From NCBI RefSeq assembly GCF_019458805.1, contig NZ_JAIBOA010000010.1, forward strand, positions 213,303 through 277,302: a DNA stretch of 64,000 bases. Reading direction: 5' to 3'. Origin of the DNA: Actinomadura parmotrematis (GTDB lineage: Bacteria; Actinomycetota; Actinomycetes; Streptosporangiales; Streptosporangiaceae). Each line of letters starts with the position of its first letter. The first letter of the stretch is position 1. Under the pieces are notes generated by a model, which saw nothing but the letters and a program-made list of their open reading frames with translations, had not been told where the DNA came from and searched no databases. Below, piece by piece: positions 35,410 through 43,258 of this stretch. The position numbers and the translations under genes are program-made.

Positions 35410-35865
35410 TCAGGCGAGCGGCACGGGCGTCCCGTGCTCGTCCCGGGGCCGGGGGCCGAGGATGCGGCGGTCCCGCTCGTCGATCGGCACGTCGTTGATG
35501 CTCGCCTCGCGGCGGCGCATCAGGCCCCCGGCGTCGAACTCCCACAGCTCGTTGCCGTAGCTGCGCCACCACCGGCCCGAGGCGTCGTGCCACTCGTACT
35601 GGAAGCGCACGGCGATCCGGTCGTCGCCGTAGGCCCACAGCTCCTTGCGCAGGGCGTAGTCGAGTTCGCGCTCCCATTTCGCGGTGAGGAAGCGCTCGAT
35701 CTCCTCCCGGCCGGTGAGGAAGGTGTCACGGTTCCGCCAGACCGAGTCGGGCGTGTAGGCGAGGGCCACCCTCGCCGGGTCGCGGGTGTTCCACGCGTCC
35801 TCGGCGGCCTGGACCTTGGCGCGGGCGCCGGCTTCGGTGAAGGGCGGTACGGGCGGGCGGGTCAT
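35410..35865 (-). CDS. DUF1348 / NTF2-like protein
   Basis: A 151-residue SnoaL/NTF2-fold protein of the DUF1348 family: AEDAWNTRDPARVALAYTPD, SVWRNRDTFLTGREEI, FLTAKWERELDYALRKELW and FQYEWHDASGRWWRSYGNE are all family-typical. Function is unknown, probably small-molecule binding. It is divergent from the GlxA-type regulator at 35960, which may control it. Confidence 0.9.
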   Translation of the reverse strand: MTRPPVPPFTEAGARAKVQAAEDAWNTRDPARVALAYTPDSVWRNRDTFLTGREEIERFLTAKWERELDYALRKELWAYGDDRIAVRFQYEWHDASGRWWRSYGNELWEFDAGGLMRRREASINDVPIDERDRRILGPRPRDEHGTPVPLA

Positions 35866-35959
35866 GGGTTCCTCCGTGGGAGCCGTCGGTCGTGTGCCCC
35901 CATGCTGGCGGCCCGCGCCGGCGCCCAGCCATGGCCGTCCGGCCTAGAATCCCTCGTAT

Positions 35960-36898
35960 ATGGACATCGCGGTGCTCGCCTACGACGGCGTGCGGCTCCT
36001 GGACGTCACCGGGCCGCTGGAGGTCTTCAGCACGGCGGCGCGCTTCGGCGTCCCGTACACGGTGCGGCTCTGCTCGCCGGACGGCGGGCCGGTCGCCACC
36101 TCGGCGGGCGTCCGGCTGGAGACCGCCGCGCCGCCCGCCCGCGCCCACACCCTCATCGTCCCCGGCACGCCCGAGCTGCCCGCCGGGCGGCCGCCCGCGC
36201 GGGTGGTCGAGACGGTCGCCGGGTTCCGGGCGGAGCGGTACGCGTCGGTCTGCACGGGCGCGTTCGTCCTCGCCGAGGCGGGCCTCCTGGACGGCCGCCG
36301 TGCCACCACCCATTGGCGCCACGCGGCCGCGCTGGCCCGGCGGTACCCGTCGGTCGAGGTCGAGCCGGACGCCGTCTACGTCCGGTCCGGCGCCGTCCTC
36401 ACGTCCGCCGGGGTCAGCGCGGGCGTCGACCTGTCGCTGGCCCTGGTGGAGGACGACGCGGGGGCCGGGCCGGCGAGGGACGTCGCCCGCGATCTCGTGG
36501 TGTTCCTGCGGCGCCCCGGCGGGCAGTCGCAGTTCTCGGTCGCGGCGCGCACGCCGTCCCCCTCTCACGCGGCGCTCGGCGAGCTCGTGCGCGAGGTCGC
36601 GGCCGCGCCCGCGGCCGACCACTCCCTGGCGGCGATGGCGGGACGCGCCGGGCTGAGCGTCCGCCACCTGACCCGGCTGTTCCACCGGCAGATCGGATCC
36701 ACGCCCGCCGCCTACGTCGAGGCCGTCCGGCTGGAGGCCGCCCGGATGATGCTCGACTCCGGCGAGACCGTCACCGGCGCGGCCGCGCGGTCGGGCATGG
36801 GCAGCGACGAGACGCTGCGCCGCGCCTTCATCCGCCACCTAGGAGTCACACCGTCCGCCTATCGCTCGCGCTTCCGCAGCTCGGGCGACGGGTCGTGA
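35960..36898 (+). CDS. GlxA-type AraC family regulator
   Basis: A 312-residue regulator fusing an N-terminal DJ-1/PfpI-like domain (residues 1-165, with YASVCTGAFVLAEAGLLDGR around the elbow cysteine) to a C-terminal AraC double HTH (about 215-308, with LSVRHLTRLFHRQIGSTPA and GVTPSAYRSRF). The first domain senses a metabolite. Its last 40 bases overlap the convergent globin gene. The likely target is the divergent DUF1348 gene. Confidence 0.9.
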   Translation: MDIAVLAYDGVRLLDVTGPLEVFSTAARFGVPYTVRLCSPDGGPVATSAGVRLETAAPPARAHTLIVPGTPELPAGRPPARVVETVAGFRAERYASVCTGAFVLAEAGLLDGRRATTHWRHAAALARRYPSVEVEPDAVYVRSGAVLTSAGVSAGVDLSLALVEDDAGAGPARDVARDLVVFLRRPGGQSQFSVAARTPSPSHAALGELVREVAAAPAADHSLAAMAGRAGLSVRHLTRLFHRQIGSTPAAYVEAVRLEAARMMLDSGETVTGAAARSGMGSDETLRRAFIRHLGVTPSAYRSRFRSSGDGS

Positions 36899-37254
36899 TG
36901 GGCGCCGGCCACGACATCGGCGGACAGGGGGAGCACGACGGCGGCGATGGCGGCGATGGTGTCCTGCGGGACGCCCGCTGCGGTCAGGGAGGCCACCAGG
37001 TGCTCGGCCACGCGGTCGAAGTGGCGCTGTTCGATGCCGAGGCCGTGGTGGACCGCCTCCATCGTGCGGCCCTGGTAGACGGGCGGCCCGCCGAGGGCCT
37101 GGGCGAAGAACTCGACCTGGCGGCCTTTCAGCTTGTTGAGGTTGGTGCCGACGAAGAACGCGCTCAGCGTCCCGTCGGCGAGGATCCGCTCGTAGAGGTC
37201 GTCCACCACCGCGGTGAGGGCCGGTTCGCCGCCGATCGACTCGTAGATGCTCAT
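36859..37254 (-). CDS. glbN: Group 1 truncated haemoglobin
   Basis: A 131-residue 2-over-2 globin. The family pattern is visible: IYESIGGEPALTAVVDDLYERI, the B/CD region FFVGTNLNKLKGRQVEFF, GGPPVYQGRTMEAVHHGLGI with the proximal histidine, and HFDRVAEHLVASL. It binds O2 or NO, often for NO detoxification. GGAGGAG precedes the ATG. The C-terminal 13 residues run antisense through the end of the GlxA gene. A perfect inverted repeat 33 bases upstream may be its operator. Confidence 0.9.
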   Translation of the reverse strand: MSIYESIGGEPALTAVVDDLYERILADGTLSAFFVGTNLNKLKGRQVEFFAQALGGPPVYQGRTMEAVHHGLGIEQRHFDRVAEHLVASLTAAGVPQDTIAAIAAVVLPLSADVVAGAHHDPSPELRKRER

Positions 37255-37286
37255 GCCGTTCTCCTCCGGACCGCGCCACCCCCCTA

Positions 37287-37303
37287 ATTGGCGCACCGCC
37301 AAT
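37287..37303. promoter_or_regulatory. Inverted repeat upstream of the globin gene
   Basis: Perfect ATTGGCG-CAC-CGCCAAT centred about 40 bases before the globin ATG; the symmetry extends imperfectly to CCTA...AGG. It would overlap a promoter, so a repressor site is plausible. The cognate regulator is unknown. Confidence 0.5.
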
Positions 37304-37522
37304 AGGTGTGCCGGACAGGGTACGTCGGACGCCGCCAGGACGCCAGGGCGCGTGATCGGGCTCTCGCTTTTCGCAAGCGATACGGGATGGTTCTCGATCA
37401 GGAGGTGCCGATGAGGGCCGCGGTGCCGCGAGGCGGGACCGTCGAGGTCGTCGGCTACGGTCCGGGCACCCGGCGGTGCTGTCGCCCTGCGCGACCCGGC
37501 GGGAGGCCGCCTGGGCGCGTGA

Positions 37523-37978
37523 CTCCGGCGGCCCCGGGACGCGAGCATCGACGCGCGCGTCCTGGAGGCGACCCGGGCCCTGCTGGCGGAGCGGGGCTTC
37601 GACGCCACGACGGTGCAGGCGATCGCGGAGCGCTCGGGCGTGCGCGCCTCGGCCGTCTACCGCCGCTGGGCGACCCGCACCGAGATCATCGAGCGGGCGG
37701 TGCTCCCGGGGCCCGCCTCCGTCAGCGTCCGCGCGACCGGCGACCTGCCCGCCGACCTGCGCCGCTTCGTCGGCGCCTACCTCGCCGTCCTCGGGGCGCC
37801 CGCCGCGCGGGCCGCGATGCCCGGCCTGCTCGCGGCCCACGACGGGGCGCACGGGCACGCGGGCCGGCCCGAGAGGTGGCTGGCCGTGTCGGCCCGCCCG
37901 CAGTTCGCCGACATCCCGGCCGCCGCGCCCCTGAACGGCGGTCACCGGGCCGCGGCGGTGCGGAAGGTGCGGCGGTAG
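37523..37978 (+). pseudogene. Truncated TetR-family regulator remnant
   Basis: The reading frame clearly encodes a TetR HTH (ARVLEATRALLAERGFDAT, then VQAIAERSGVRASAVYRRW) but has an in-frame TGA at 37520 and no ATG or GTG before the HTH. The nearest start, GTG at 37613, would delete the first helix. The ligand domain stops after about 90 residues, where the frame runs antisense into the next gene. An intact family member would need about 60 more residues. It looks broken at both ends. Confidence 0.6.
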
Positions 37979-38913
37979 GCGTCGGGCGGGACGCCGACGG
38001 TGCGGTGGAAGTGGCGGCGCAGGGTCGCGGCGGTGCCCATGCCGGTGGCCTCGGCGATCGCGTCGATGCCGTCGTCGGTGGTCTCCAGGAGCTCCTGCGC
38101 GCGGTGGACGCGCTGGGTGAGCAGCCACTGCAGCGGGGTGGTTCCGGTCATGGCCCGGAAGTGGCGGCCGAGGTGGCGGGAGCTGAGGTTGGCGCGGCGG
38201 GCCATGTCCTCGACGGTGAGCGGGCGGTCCAGGCGCGCCGACGCCCAGGCCAGCACGTCGCCGAGCGGGTGGTCGGGCCGCTCGGGGACGGGCGCCGCGA
38301 CGAACTGCGCCTGCCCGCCGGGGCGGTGCGGCGGGACGACGAGGCGGCGGGCGATCGCGTTCGCGGCCGCCGAGCCGTGGTCGCGGCGCACCAGGTGCAG
38401 GCAGAGGTCCAGCGCGGCGGCCTTGCCGGCCGAGGTGAGGACGCTGCCGTTGTCGATGTAGAGGACGTCGGGGTCGACGTCCACCTCGGGGTGGCGGGCG
38501 GCCAGGTCGCCGGTGTGCGCCCAGTGCGTGGTGGCGCGCCGCCCGTCCAGCAGACCGGCGGCGGCGAGGACGAACGCGCCGGTGCAGAGGGACGCGACGC
38601 GGGCGCCGGCCCGGTGCGCCGCGCGCACGGCCTCGACGAGGTCGGGCGGCGGCGGGACGTCCACGTCCGCCCAGCCGGGGACGATGACGGTGCCGGCGGT
38701 GGCGAGGCGGTCCAGGCCGGCGTCGGGCTGGAGCAGGAAGCGGCCGTCGGTGCAGACGGGGCCGGCTCCGCACACCGCGAGCTCGTACCAGGACGCCGCC
38801 GCGGCGGGCGGCGGCGAGCTGAAGACCTCGTGGGCGAGGGACAGCTCGAAGTGCAGGATCCCGTCGGTGACGGCCAGCGCGACAGTGCTCACGTCCGGAA
38901 TTGTACGCATCAT
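37942..38913 (-). CDS. GlxA-type AraC family regulator
   Basis: A 323-residue paralogue of the 35960 regulator, with a DJ-1/PfpI-like sensor (VASLCTGAFVLAAAGLLDGR) and an AraC HTH pair (LSSRHLGRHFRAMTGTTP and IAEATGMGTAATLRRHFHR). The start has two adjacent ATG codons (38913 and 38910). It is divergent from the saccharopine-dehydrogenase-like gene and probably controls it. Its 3' end overlaps the TetR remnant by 37 bases. Confidence 0.9.
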   Translation of the reverse strand: MMRTIPDVSTVALAVTDGILHFELSLAHEVFSSPPPAAAASWYELAVCGAGPVCTDGRFLLQPDAGLDRLATAGTVIVPGWADVDVPPPPDLVEAVRAAHRAGARVASLCTGAFVLAAAGLLDGRRATTHWAHTGDLAARHPEVDVDPDVLYIDNGSVLTSAGKAAALDLCLHLVRRDHGSAAANAIARRLVVPPHRPGGQAQFVAAPVPERPDHPLGDVLAWASARLDRPLTVEDMARRANLSSRHLGRHFRAMTGTTPLQWLLTQRVHRAQELLETTDDGIDAIAEATGMGTAATLRRHFHRTVGVPPDAYRRTFRTAAAR

Positions 38914-38963
38914 GTCGTTCCGGACGCTCGTGCGCGGACCCCGGCGGCCGCCACGATGAGGTC

Positions 38964-40019
38964 ATGGATCGTGAAAGCGGGACGCGGGTGGCGGTCGTCG
39001 GGGCCTACGGGCACACGGGCCGGTTCGTGGTGGCGGAGTTGCGGCGGCGCGGGCACGTCCCGGTCCTCGTGGGGCGGGACGCGGCGAAGCTGGACGCGCT
39101 CGCCGCCGCGACGGGACTGGAGGCGCGGCGGGCGGACGTCACGGACGCCGCCGCGCTGGCGCGCGCCCTGGCCGGCGCCGCCGCGGTGATCAACGCGGCG
39201 GGGCCGTTCGCGGTGACGGCGGGGCCCGTCATCGAGGCGGCGCTGGCGGCGGGCGTCCCCTACGTGGACGTCGCCGCCGAGATCGAGGCGAACGCCGACA
39301 CCTTCGCGCGGTTCGCCGGGCCGGCCCGCGCGGCGGGCGGGGTCGTCGTGCCCGCGATGGCCTTCTACGGCGGGCTCGGCGACCTGCTGGTCACGGCCGC
39401 GCTCGGCGGCCTCGCCGGGGCCGAGGAGGTGCACGTCGCCTACGGCCTGGAGAGCTGGCACCCGACGGCCGGGACGCGCGCCGCGGGCGCGGTCTCGCAC
39501 GCGCGGCGCGGCGGGCGGCGCGTCCGTTTCAGCGGCGGGCGGCTGGAGTACCGCGACGACGCGGCGCCGCGCGAGAAGTGGACGTTCCCCGAGCCGCTCG
39601 GCGTCCGCGACGTCGTCGGGGAGTTCTCGATGGCCGACGTCGTGACGGTCCCGAGCCACCTGGCCGTCCCCGAGGTGCGCACGTACATGACGGTCGAGGC
39701 GGCCGGCGACATCGCCTCCCCCGACACCCCGGCGCCCGTCGCGGCCGACGAGCACGGCCGGTCCGCGCAGCCGTTCGTCGTGGACGTCCTCGTGCGGGCC
39801 GGGGGCGGGGAGCGGCGCGCCGTGGCGCGCGGGACCGACATCTACGCGGTGACCGCGCCGCTCGCCGTCGAGGCCGTCGAGCGGATCCTGGACGGCCGGA
39901 CGCGCGCGGCCGGCGTCGCGTCGGCGGGCGAGATCTTCGACGCCCCGGACTTCCTGCGGGCGCTGGCGCCCCACATCACCGTCGAGTTCGGCGGGGAGGC
40001 CACCCCGGCGCGCAGTTAA
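38964..40019 (+). CDS. Saccharopine-dehydrogenase-like NAD(P)-binding protein
   Basis: A 351-residue oxidoreductase. The Rossmann motif VAVVGAYGHTGRFV is at residues 9-22, followed by a second nucleotide-contact strand VLVGRD and a VINAAGPFAVTAGPVIEAAL block typical of trans-acting enoyl reductase/saccharopine dehydrogenase-like proteins. The true reaction is unknown. The ATG at 38964 follows GAGG; the open frame from 38901 reads into the divergent promoter. Confidence 0.85.
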   Translation: MDRESGTRVAVVGAYGHTGRFVVAELRRRGHVPVLVGRDAAKLDALAAATGLEARRADVTDAAALARALAGAAAVINAAGPFAVTAGPVIEAALAAGVPYVDVAAEIEANADTFARFAGPARAAGGVVVPAMAFYGGLGDLLVTAALGGLAGAEEVHVAYGLESWHPTAGTRAAGAVSHARRGGRRVRFSGGRLEYRDDAAPREKWTFPEPLGVRDVVGEFSMADVVTVPSHLAVPEVRTYMTVEAAGDIASPDTPAPVAADEHGRSAQPFVVDVLVRAGGGERRAVARGTDIYAVTAPLAVEAVERILDGRTRAAGVASAGEIFDAPDFLRALAPHITVEFGGEATPARS

Positions 40020-40079
40020 AAGACACATGTGTTTGTATGGGTGCGAACGCCGGCCCGCGAAGCGGAAGGACGCCAGACG

Positions 40080-40586
40080 GTGCAACCCGCGTACGGAGGC
40101 CCGCCCGCCCCACCGTTCCCTCCCCCGCCGCCGCCCGCGCGGCGCGTGCCGCCCGCCGTCCTCGCGGTCGTCGTCGCGGCGGTGCTCGCCGTCATGGCGG
40201 CCGCCGCGTTCGCCGTCTACGCGATCGCCGACCGGCGGAACGCGCCCTACGAGCGCAACCTCCGCGAAGCCCGCGCGCTCGGCGCGCCCGCCGGTTTCGC
40301 GCGGCGGGCCGAGCGCAACGCCGGGGGCGGGACGGCGCGGGTGACGTTCGCCAGGACGTGCGCGGGCCGCCCCTGCGACAGATCCGACATCCGCGACGCG
40401 GCGCTGGCGGTGACCGGCTGGCTCAGGACCCGGCAGGGCATCCAGGCCGTCATCGCCATGCCCGCGCAGGACGGCGAGAGCTGCGCCATCGGGGTCCGGA
40501 CGTCGCCGGGCCGCCCCCCGATCACCCGCGCCGGGGTCGCGCTGACCCCGGCACGGTCGATCGAGCTGGCGCTCGATGTCGGCTGA
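40080..40586 (+). CDS. Single-pass membrane protein with proline-rich head
   Basis: A 168-residue protein: a short proline-rich cytoplasmic head (GGPPAPPFPPPPPPARR), one membrane helix (about residues 26-50), then an extracellular domain with two cysteines (FARTCAGRPCDRSD) that may form a disulfide. No family is recognised. The GTG at 40080 has GGAAGGA upstream and is preferred over the ATG at 40029. It overlaps the sigma factor gene by 11 bases, which suggests coupled expression and perhaps a sensing role. Confidence 0.65.
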   Translation: MQPAYGGPPAPPFPPPPPPARRVPPAVLAVVVAAVLAVMAAAAFAVYAIADRRNAPYERNLREARALGAPAGFARRAERNAGGGTARVTFARTCAGRPCDRSDIRDAALAVTGWLRTRQGIQAVIAMPAQDGESCAIGVRTSPGRPPITRAGVALTPARSIELALDVG

Positions 40587-41520
40587 GGACAGGTCGGCCG
40601 AGGAGGAGTTCGCCGCGCGCCGCGGCCTGCTCATGGGCGTCGCCTACCGCGTCCTCGGCCGGGTCGCCGACGCCGAGGACGTCGTCCAGGACGCCTGGCT
40701 GCGCTGGTCGGGCGTCGCGGCGGGGACGGTCGCCGACCCTGAGGGGTTCCTGGTGACGGTCACGACGCGGCTCGCCATCGACCGGCTCCGCCGCGTTCAA
40801 GCGCGGCGCGAGACCTACATCGGCGAGTGGCTGCCCGAGCCGCTGCTGACCGAGCCCGGCCCCGACGTCGCCGAGGACGTGATCCGGGCCGAGTCGGTGT
40901 CGCTGGCCCTGCTGGTGGTGATGGAGACGCTGACGCCCGCCGAGCGGGCGGTGTTCGTGCTCCGCGAGGTGTTCGCCTTCCCCTACCCCGACATCGCCGC
41001 CGCGCTCGGCAAGAAGGAGCCGGCCGTGCGGCAGCTCGCCGCCCGCGCCCGCGCGCACGTGCAGGAGCGCCGCCCCCGGTTCGAGGTGGCGCCCGACCGC
41101 TGGCGGCAGGTCACCGACCTGTTCGCGGGCGCCTGCCTGACCGGCGGCGTCGAAGGGCTGATGGACCTGCTCGCCCCGGACGTGCGGCTCGTCGCCGACA
41201 GCGGCGGCAACGCCGTCGCGCCGCGCCGCGCCATCGTCGGGCGCGAGGAGGTCGCGCGGTTCGTCCTGCACATCATCAAGCTCAGCCCGTCGTTCCTGCG
41301 GTCGGTCGGCGTCGGGCCCGGCACCCCGACCGAGTACCGGCTCGTCACCGCCAACGGCGGGCCGGCCTTCCAGGTCGTGGCCGGGGAGCGCCCGATCGTG
41401 CACTTCCAGGTGCAGGCCGAGGCGGGCGAGGGCGGGAAGGTCGCCGCCTGCTACCTGGTCGTCAATCCGGAGAAGCTCGGCGGCGTCCTGTCACAGGACG
41501 GGCCCGCGCTGCGTCCTTGA
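40576..41520 (+). CDS. ECF41-type sigma factor (SigJ-like)
   Basis: A 314-residue extracytoplasmic-function sigma factor. Region 2 is at residues 14-75 (AYRVLGRVADAEDVVQDAW, RLAIDRLRR) and region 4 at about 115-165 (LTPAERAVFVLREVFAFPYPDIA). The long C-terminal SnoaL/NTF2-like extension, with NPEKLGG near its end, is the hallmark of ECF41/SigJ proteins; it controls the sigma factor instead of a separate anti-sigma. Members often regulate an adjacent redox enzyme, which fits the FAD gene four bases downstream. Confidence 0.92.
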   Translation: MSAEDRSAEEEFAARRGLLMGVAYRVLGRVADAEDVVQDAWLRWSGVAAGTVADPEGFLVTVTTRLAIDRLRRVQARRETYIGEWLPEPLLTEPGPDVAEDVIRAESVSLALLVVMETLTPAERAVFVLREVFAFPYPDIAAALGKKEPAVRQLAARARAHVQERRPRFEVAPDRWRQVTDLFAGACLTGGVEGLMDLLAPDVRLVADSGGNAVAPRRAIVGREEVARFVLHIIKLSPSFLRSVGVGPGTPTEYRLVTANGGPAFQVVAGERPIVHFQVQAEAGEGGKVAACYLVVNPEKLGGVLSQDGPALRP

Positions 41521-41524
41521 CGGC

Positions 41525-42676
41525 ATGACGACCGACATCACCATCATCGGCGGCGGCCTCGCCGGCCTGACCGCGTCCGTCGCCTGCGCGGAGGCGGGCG
41601 CGAACGTCCTGCTGTACGAGGCGCACCGCACGCTCGGCGGCCGCGGGCGGGCGACGCCCCCGCCCTACATCGCCCACGACGGCGCGCACGTGTTCTACGC
41701 CGACGGCCCCCACTACCGGTGGCTCGCCGAGCGCGGCTTCGTCAAGGGACTCGGCTGGCCGTCGCCCGCCGCCCTGGCGAAGGCGCGGTTCCGCGTCGGC
41801 GGGCGGCTCCGCCTCGCGCCGCCCGCGCGGATGCTGCGCGCGCAGTCCCGCCGGTGGCTGAAAGCGCCCGTGGACGAGGACTTCGGCACCTGGGCGGCGG
41901 CCCGCTGGGGCGAGGACACCGCCCGGCACATGGCCAACGCCATCAGCGTCGTCACCTACGACGCCGACACCGGGCGGCTGTCGGCGGCGTTCGTCTGGGA
42001 CCTGTTCCAGCGGGTCCTCGGGCCGAACGTGCCGGCGATCCGCTGGGTGCGCGGCGGCTGGCAGACCGTCATCGACCGCATGTCCGCGCGCGCCGCCGAG
42101 CTCGGCGTGAAGATCGAGACGGGCAGCCGGGTGGACGCGCTGCCCGAGGGCGGCCCGGTCGTCGTCGCGACCGGGCCGGACGCCGCCGCCCGGCTCCTCG
42201 GCGCGGCCGCCGGCGACCTGGCGTGGCCGGGCGGGCACGCCGTCCTGCTCGACGTCGCCGTCCGCGCGAGCCGCCGCGACCGCACGCTGGCCTTCGACCT
42301 GGACGAGGGCGGCTTCCACGAGAGTTACACGATGCAGGACCTCGGTATGGCCCCGGCCGGCGAGTCGCTCTACCAGCTCCAGATGCCGGTGCGGGACGGC
42401 GAGCCCCACGACGGCGCGCACCGGCGCCTGCGCTCGTTCGCCGACGAGCTGCTGCCCGGCTGGGCGGACCGCGTGACCTTCCGGCGCAGCGCCGTCGCCA
42501 AGGGCCGCACCGGCGCGCTCGACCTGCCCGGCCGGACCTGGCGCGACCGCCCCGCCATCGACCGCGGCGGCGGCGTCTACCTGGCCGGGGACACCGTCGC
42601 CGCGCCCGGCATGCGCGGCGAGATCTCGATCAACAGCGCGCTCGCCGCCGCCCGCCTCGCCGCCGGCGCGCCCTAG
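41525..42676 (+). CDS. FAD-dependent oxidoreductase, amine-oxidase/phytoene-desaturase-like
   Basis: A 383-residue flavoprotein. The N-terminal dinucleotide motif is ITIIGGGLAGLTASVACAEAG, followed by the second motif TLGGRGRA; the C-terminal FAD contact is GGGVYLAGDTVAAPGMRGEISINSA. It is shorter than true phytoene desaturases. As the gene immediately after a SigJ-type sigma factor, it is the expected partner oxidoreductase. The substrate is unknown. It overlaps the convergent acetyltransferase by four bases. Confidence 0.85.
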   Translation: MTTDITIIGGGLAGLTASVACAEAGANVLLYEAHRTLGGRGRATPPPYIAHDGAHVFYADGPHYRWLAERGFVKGLGWPSPAALAKARFRVGGRLRLAPPARMLRAQSRRWLKAPVDEDFGTWAAARWGEDTARHMANAISVVTYDADTGRLSAAFVWDLFQRVLGPNVPAIRWVRGGWQTVIDRMSARAAELGVKIETGSRVDALPEGGPVVVATGPDAAARLLGAAAGDLAWPGGHAVLLDVAVRASRRDRTLAFDLDEGGFHESYTMQDLGMAPAGESLYQLQMPVRDGEPHDGAHRRLRSFADELLPGWADRVTFRRSAVAKGRTGALDLPGRTWRDRPAIDRGGGVYLAGDTVAAPGMRGEISINSALAAARLAAGAP

Positions 42677-43182
42677 AGGTCCTTGGCCATGCAGATGGAG
42701 AACGTCAGCCACTCGTAGGGCGGGAAGACCGGGACGCGGACGTAGCCCGCGCGCTCGTACAGGCGGACGGCGTCGGGCTGCCGGTCGCCCGTCTGGAGCA
42801 CGACGCGGGACGCGCCGAGGGCGCGGGCGGCGTCCTCGGCCGCCGCCAGCAGCGCGGTCGCGACGCCCGTGCCGCGGGCGGCGGGCGCCACGTACATGCG
42901 CTTGAGCTCGACGGCGCCCTCGCCGTAGGCGCGCAGCGCGACGTGGCCGACCGCCGTCCCGCCGCCGTAGGCGACGCCGACGTACACCACCTGCGCGGAC
43001 TCGACGCCGAGCGTGCCCTCGACCCGCTCCTCCCGGTCGGCCGCCCCGGCGAGGACGGCCGCGATGCGGTCGGCGTAGCGGCTCTCCATCTCCTCCTGCA
43101 TGGCGTCGCGCAGCCCGGCGCCGGCGGGGTCGTCCCAGCCGGTGGTGCGGACCTCGAAGCGCGGGCCGGCCACCGCGGTCAT
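42673..43182 (-). CDS. GNAT family N-acetyltransferase
   Basis: A 169-residue acetyltransferase. Motif A is LKRMYVAPAARGTGVATALLAAAE, with the acetyl-CoA loop RGTGVA; motif B is VRLYERAGYVRVPVF. The ATG at 43182 is chosen because GGAAGGGG lies at correct spacing; an ATG six bases upstream is too close to that site. The substrate is unknown. Confidence 0.85.
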   Translation of the reverse strand: MTAVAGPRFEVRTTGWDDPAGAGLRDAMQEEMESRYADRIAAVLAGAADREERVEGTLGVESAQVVYVGVAYGGGTAVGHVALRAYGEGAVELKRMYVAPAARGTGVATALLAAAEDAARALGASRVVLQTGDRQPDAVRLYERAGYVRVPVFPPYEWLTFSICMAKDL

Positions 43183-43258
43183 CGGCATCCCCTTCCGAGC
43201 ACGGACCGGTCGATCACCCCATGCTAACCAAAACGGTAGGTATTGGAGGAAAATCACC

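Noticed and set aside
37306..39189. Long plus-strand open frame linking the TetR remnant to the saccharopine-dehydrogenase-like region
   Set aside because: It runs in the wrong frame for both and is antisense to the GlxA-type regulator; only fragments look protein-like.
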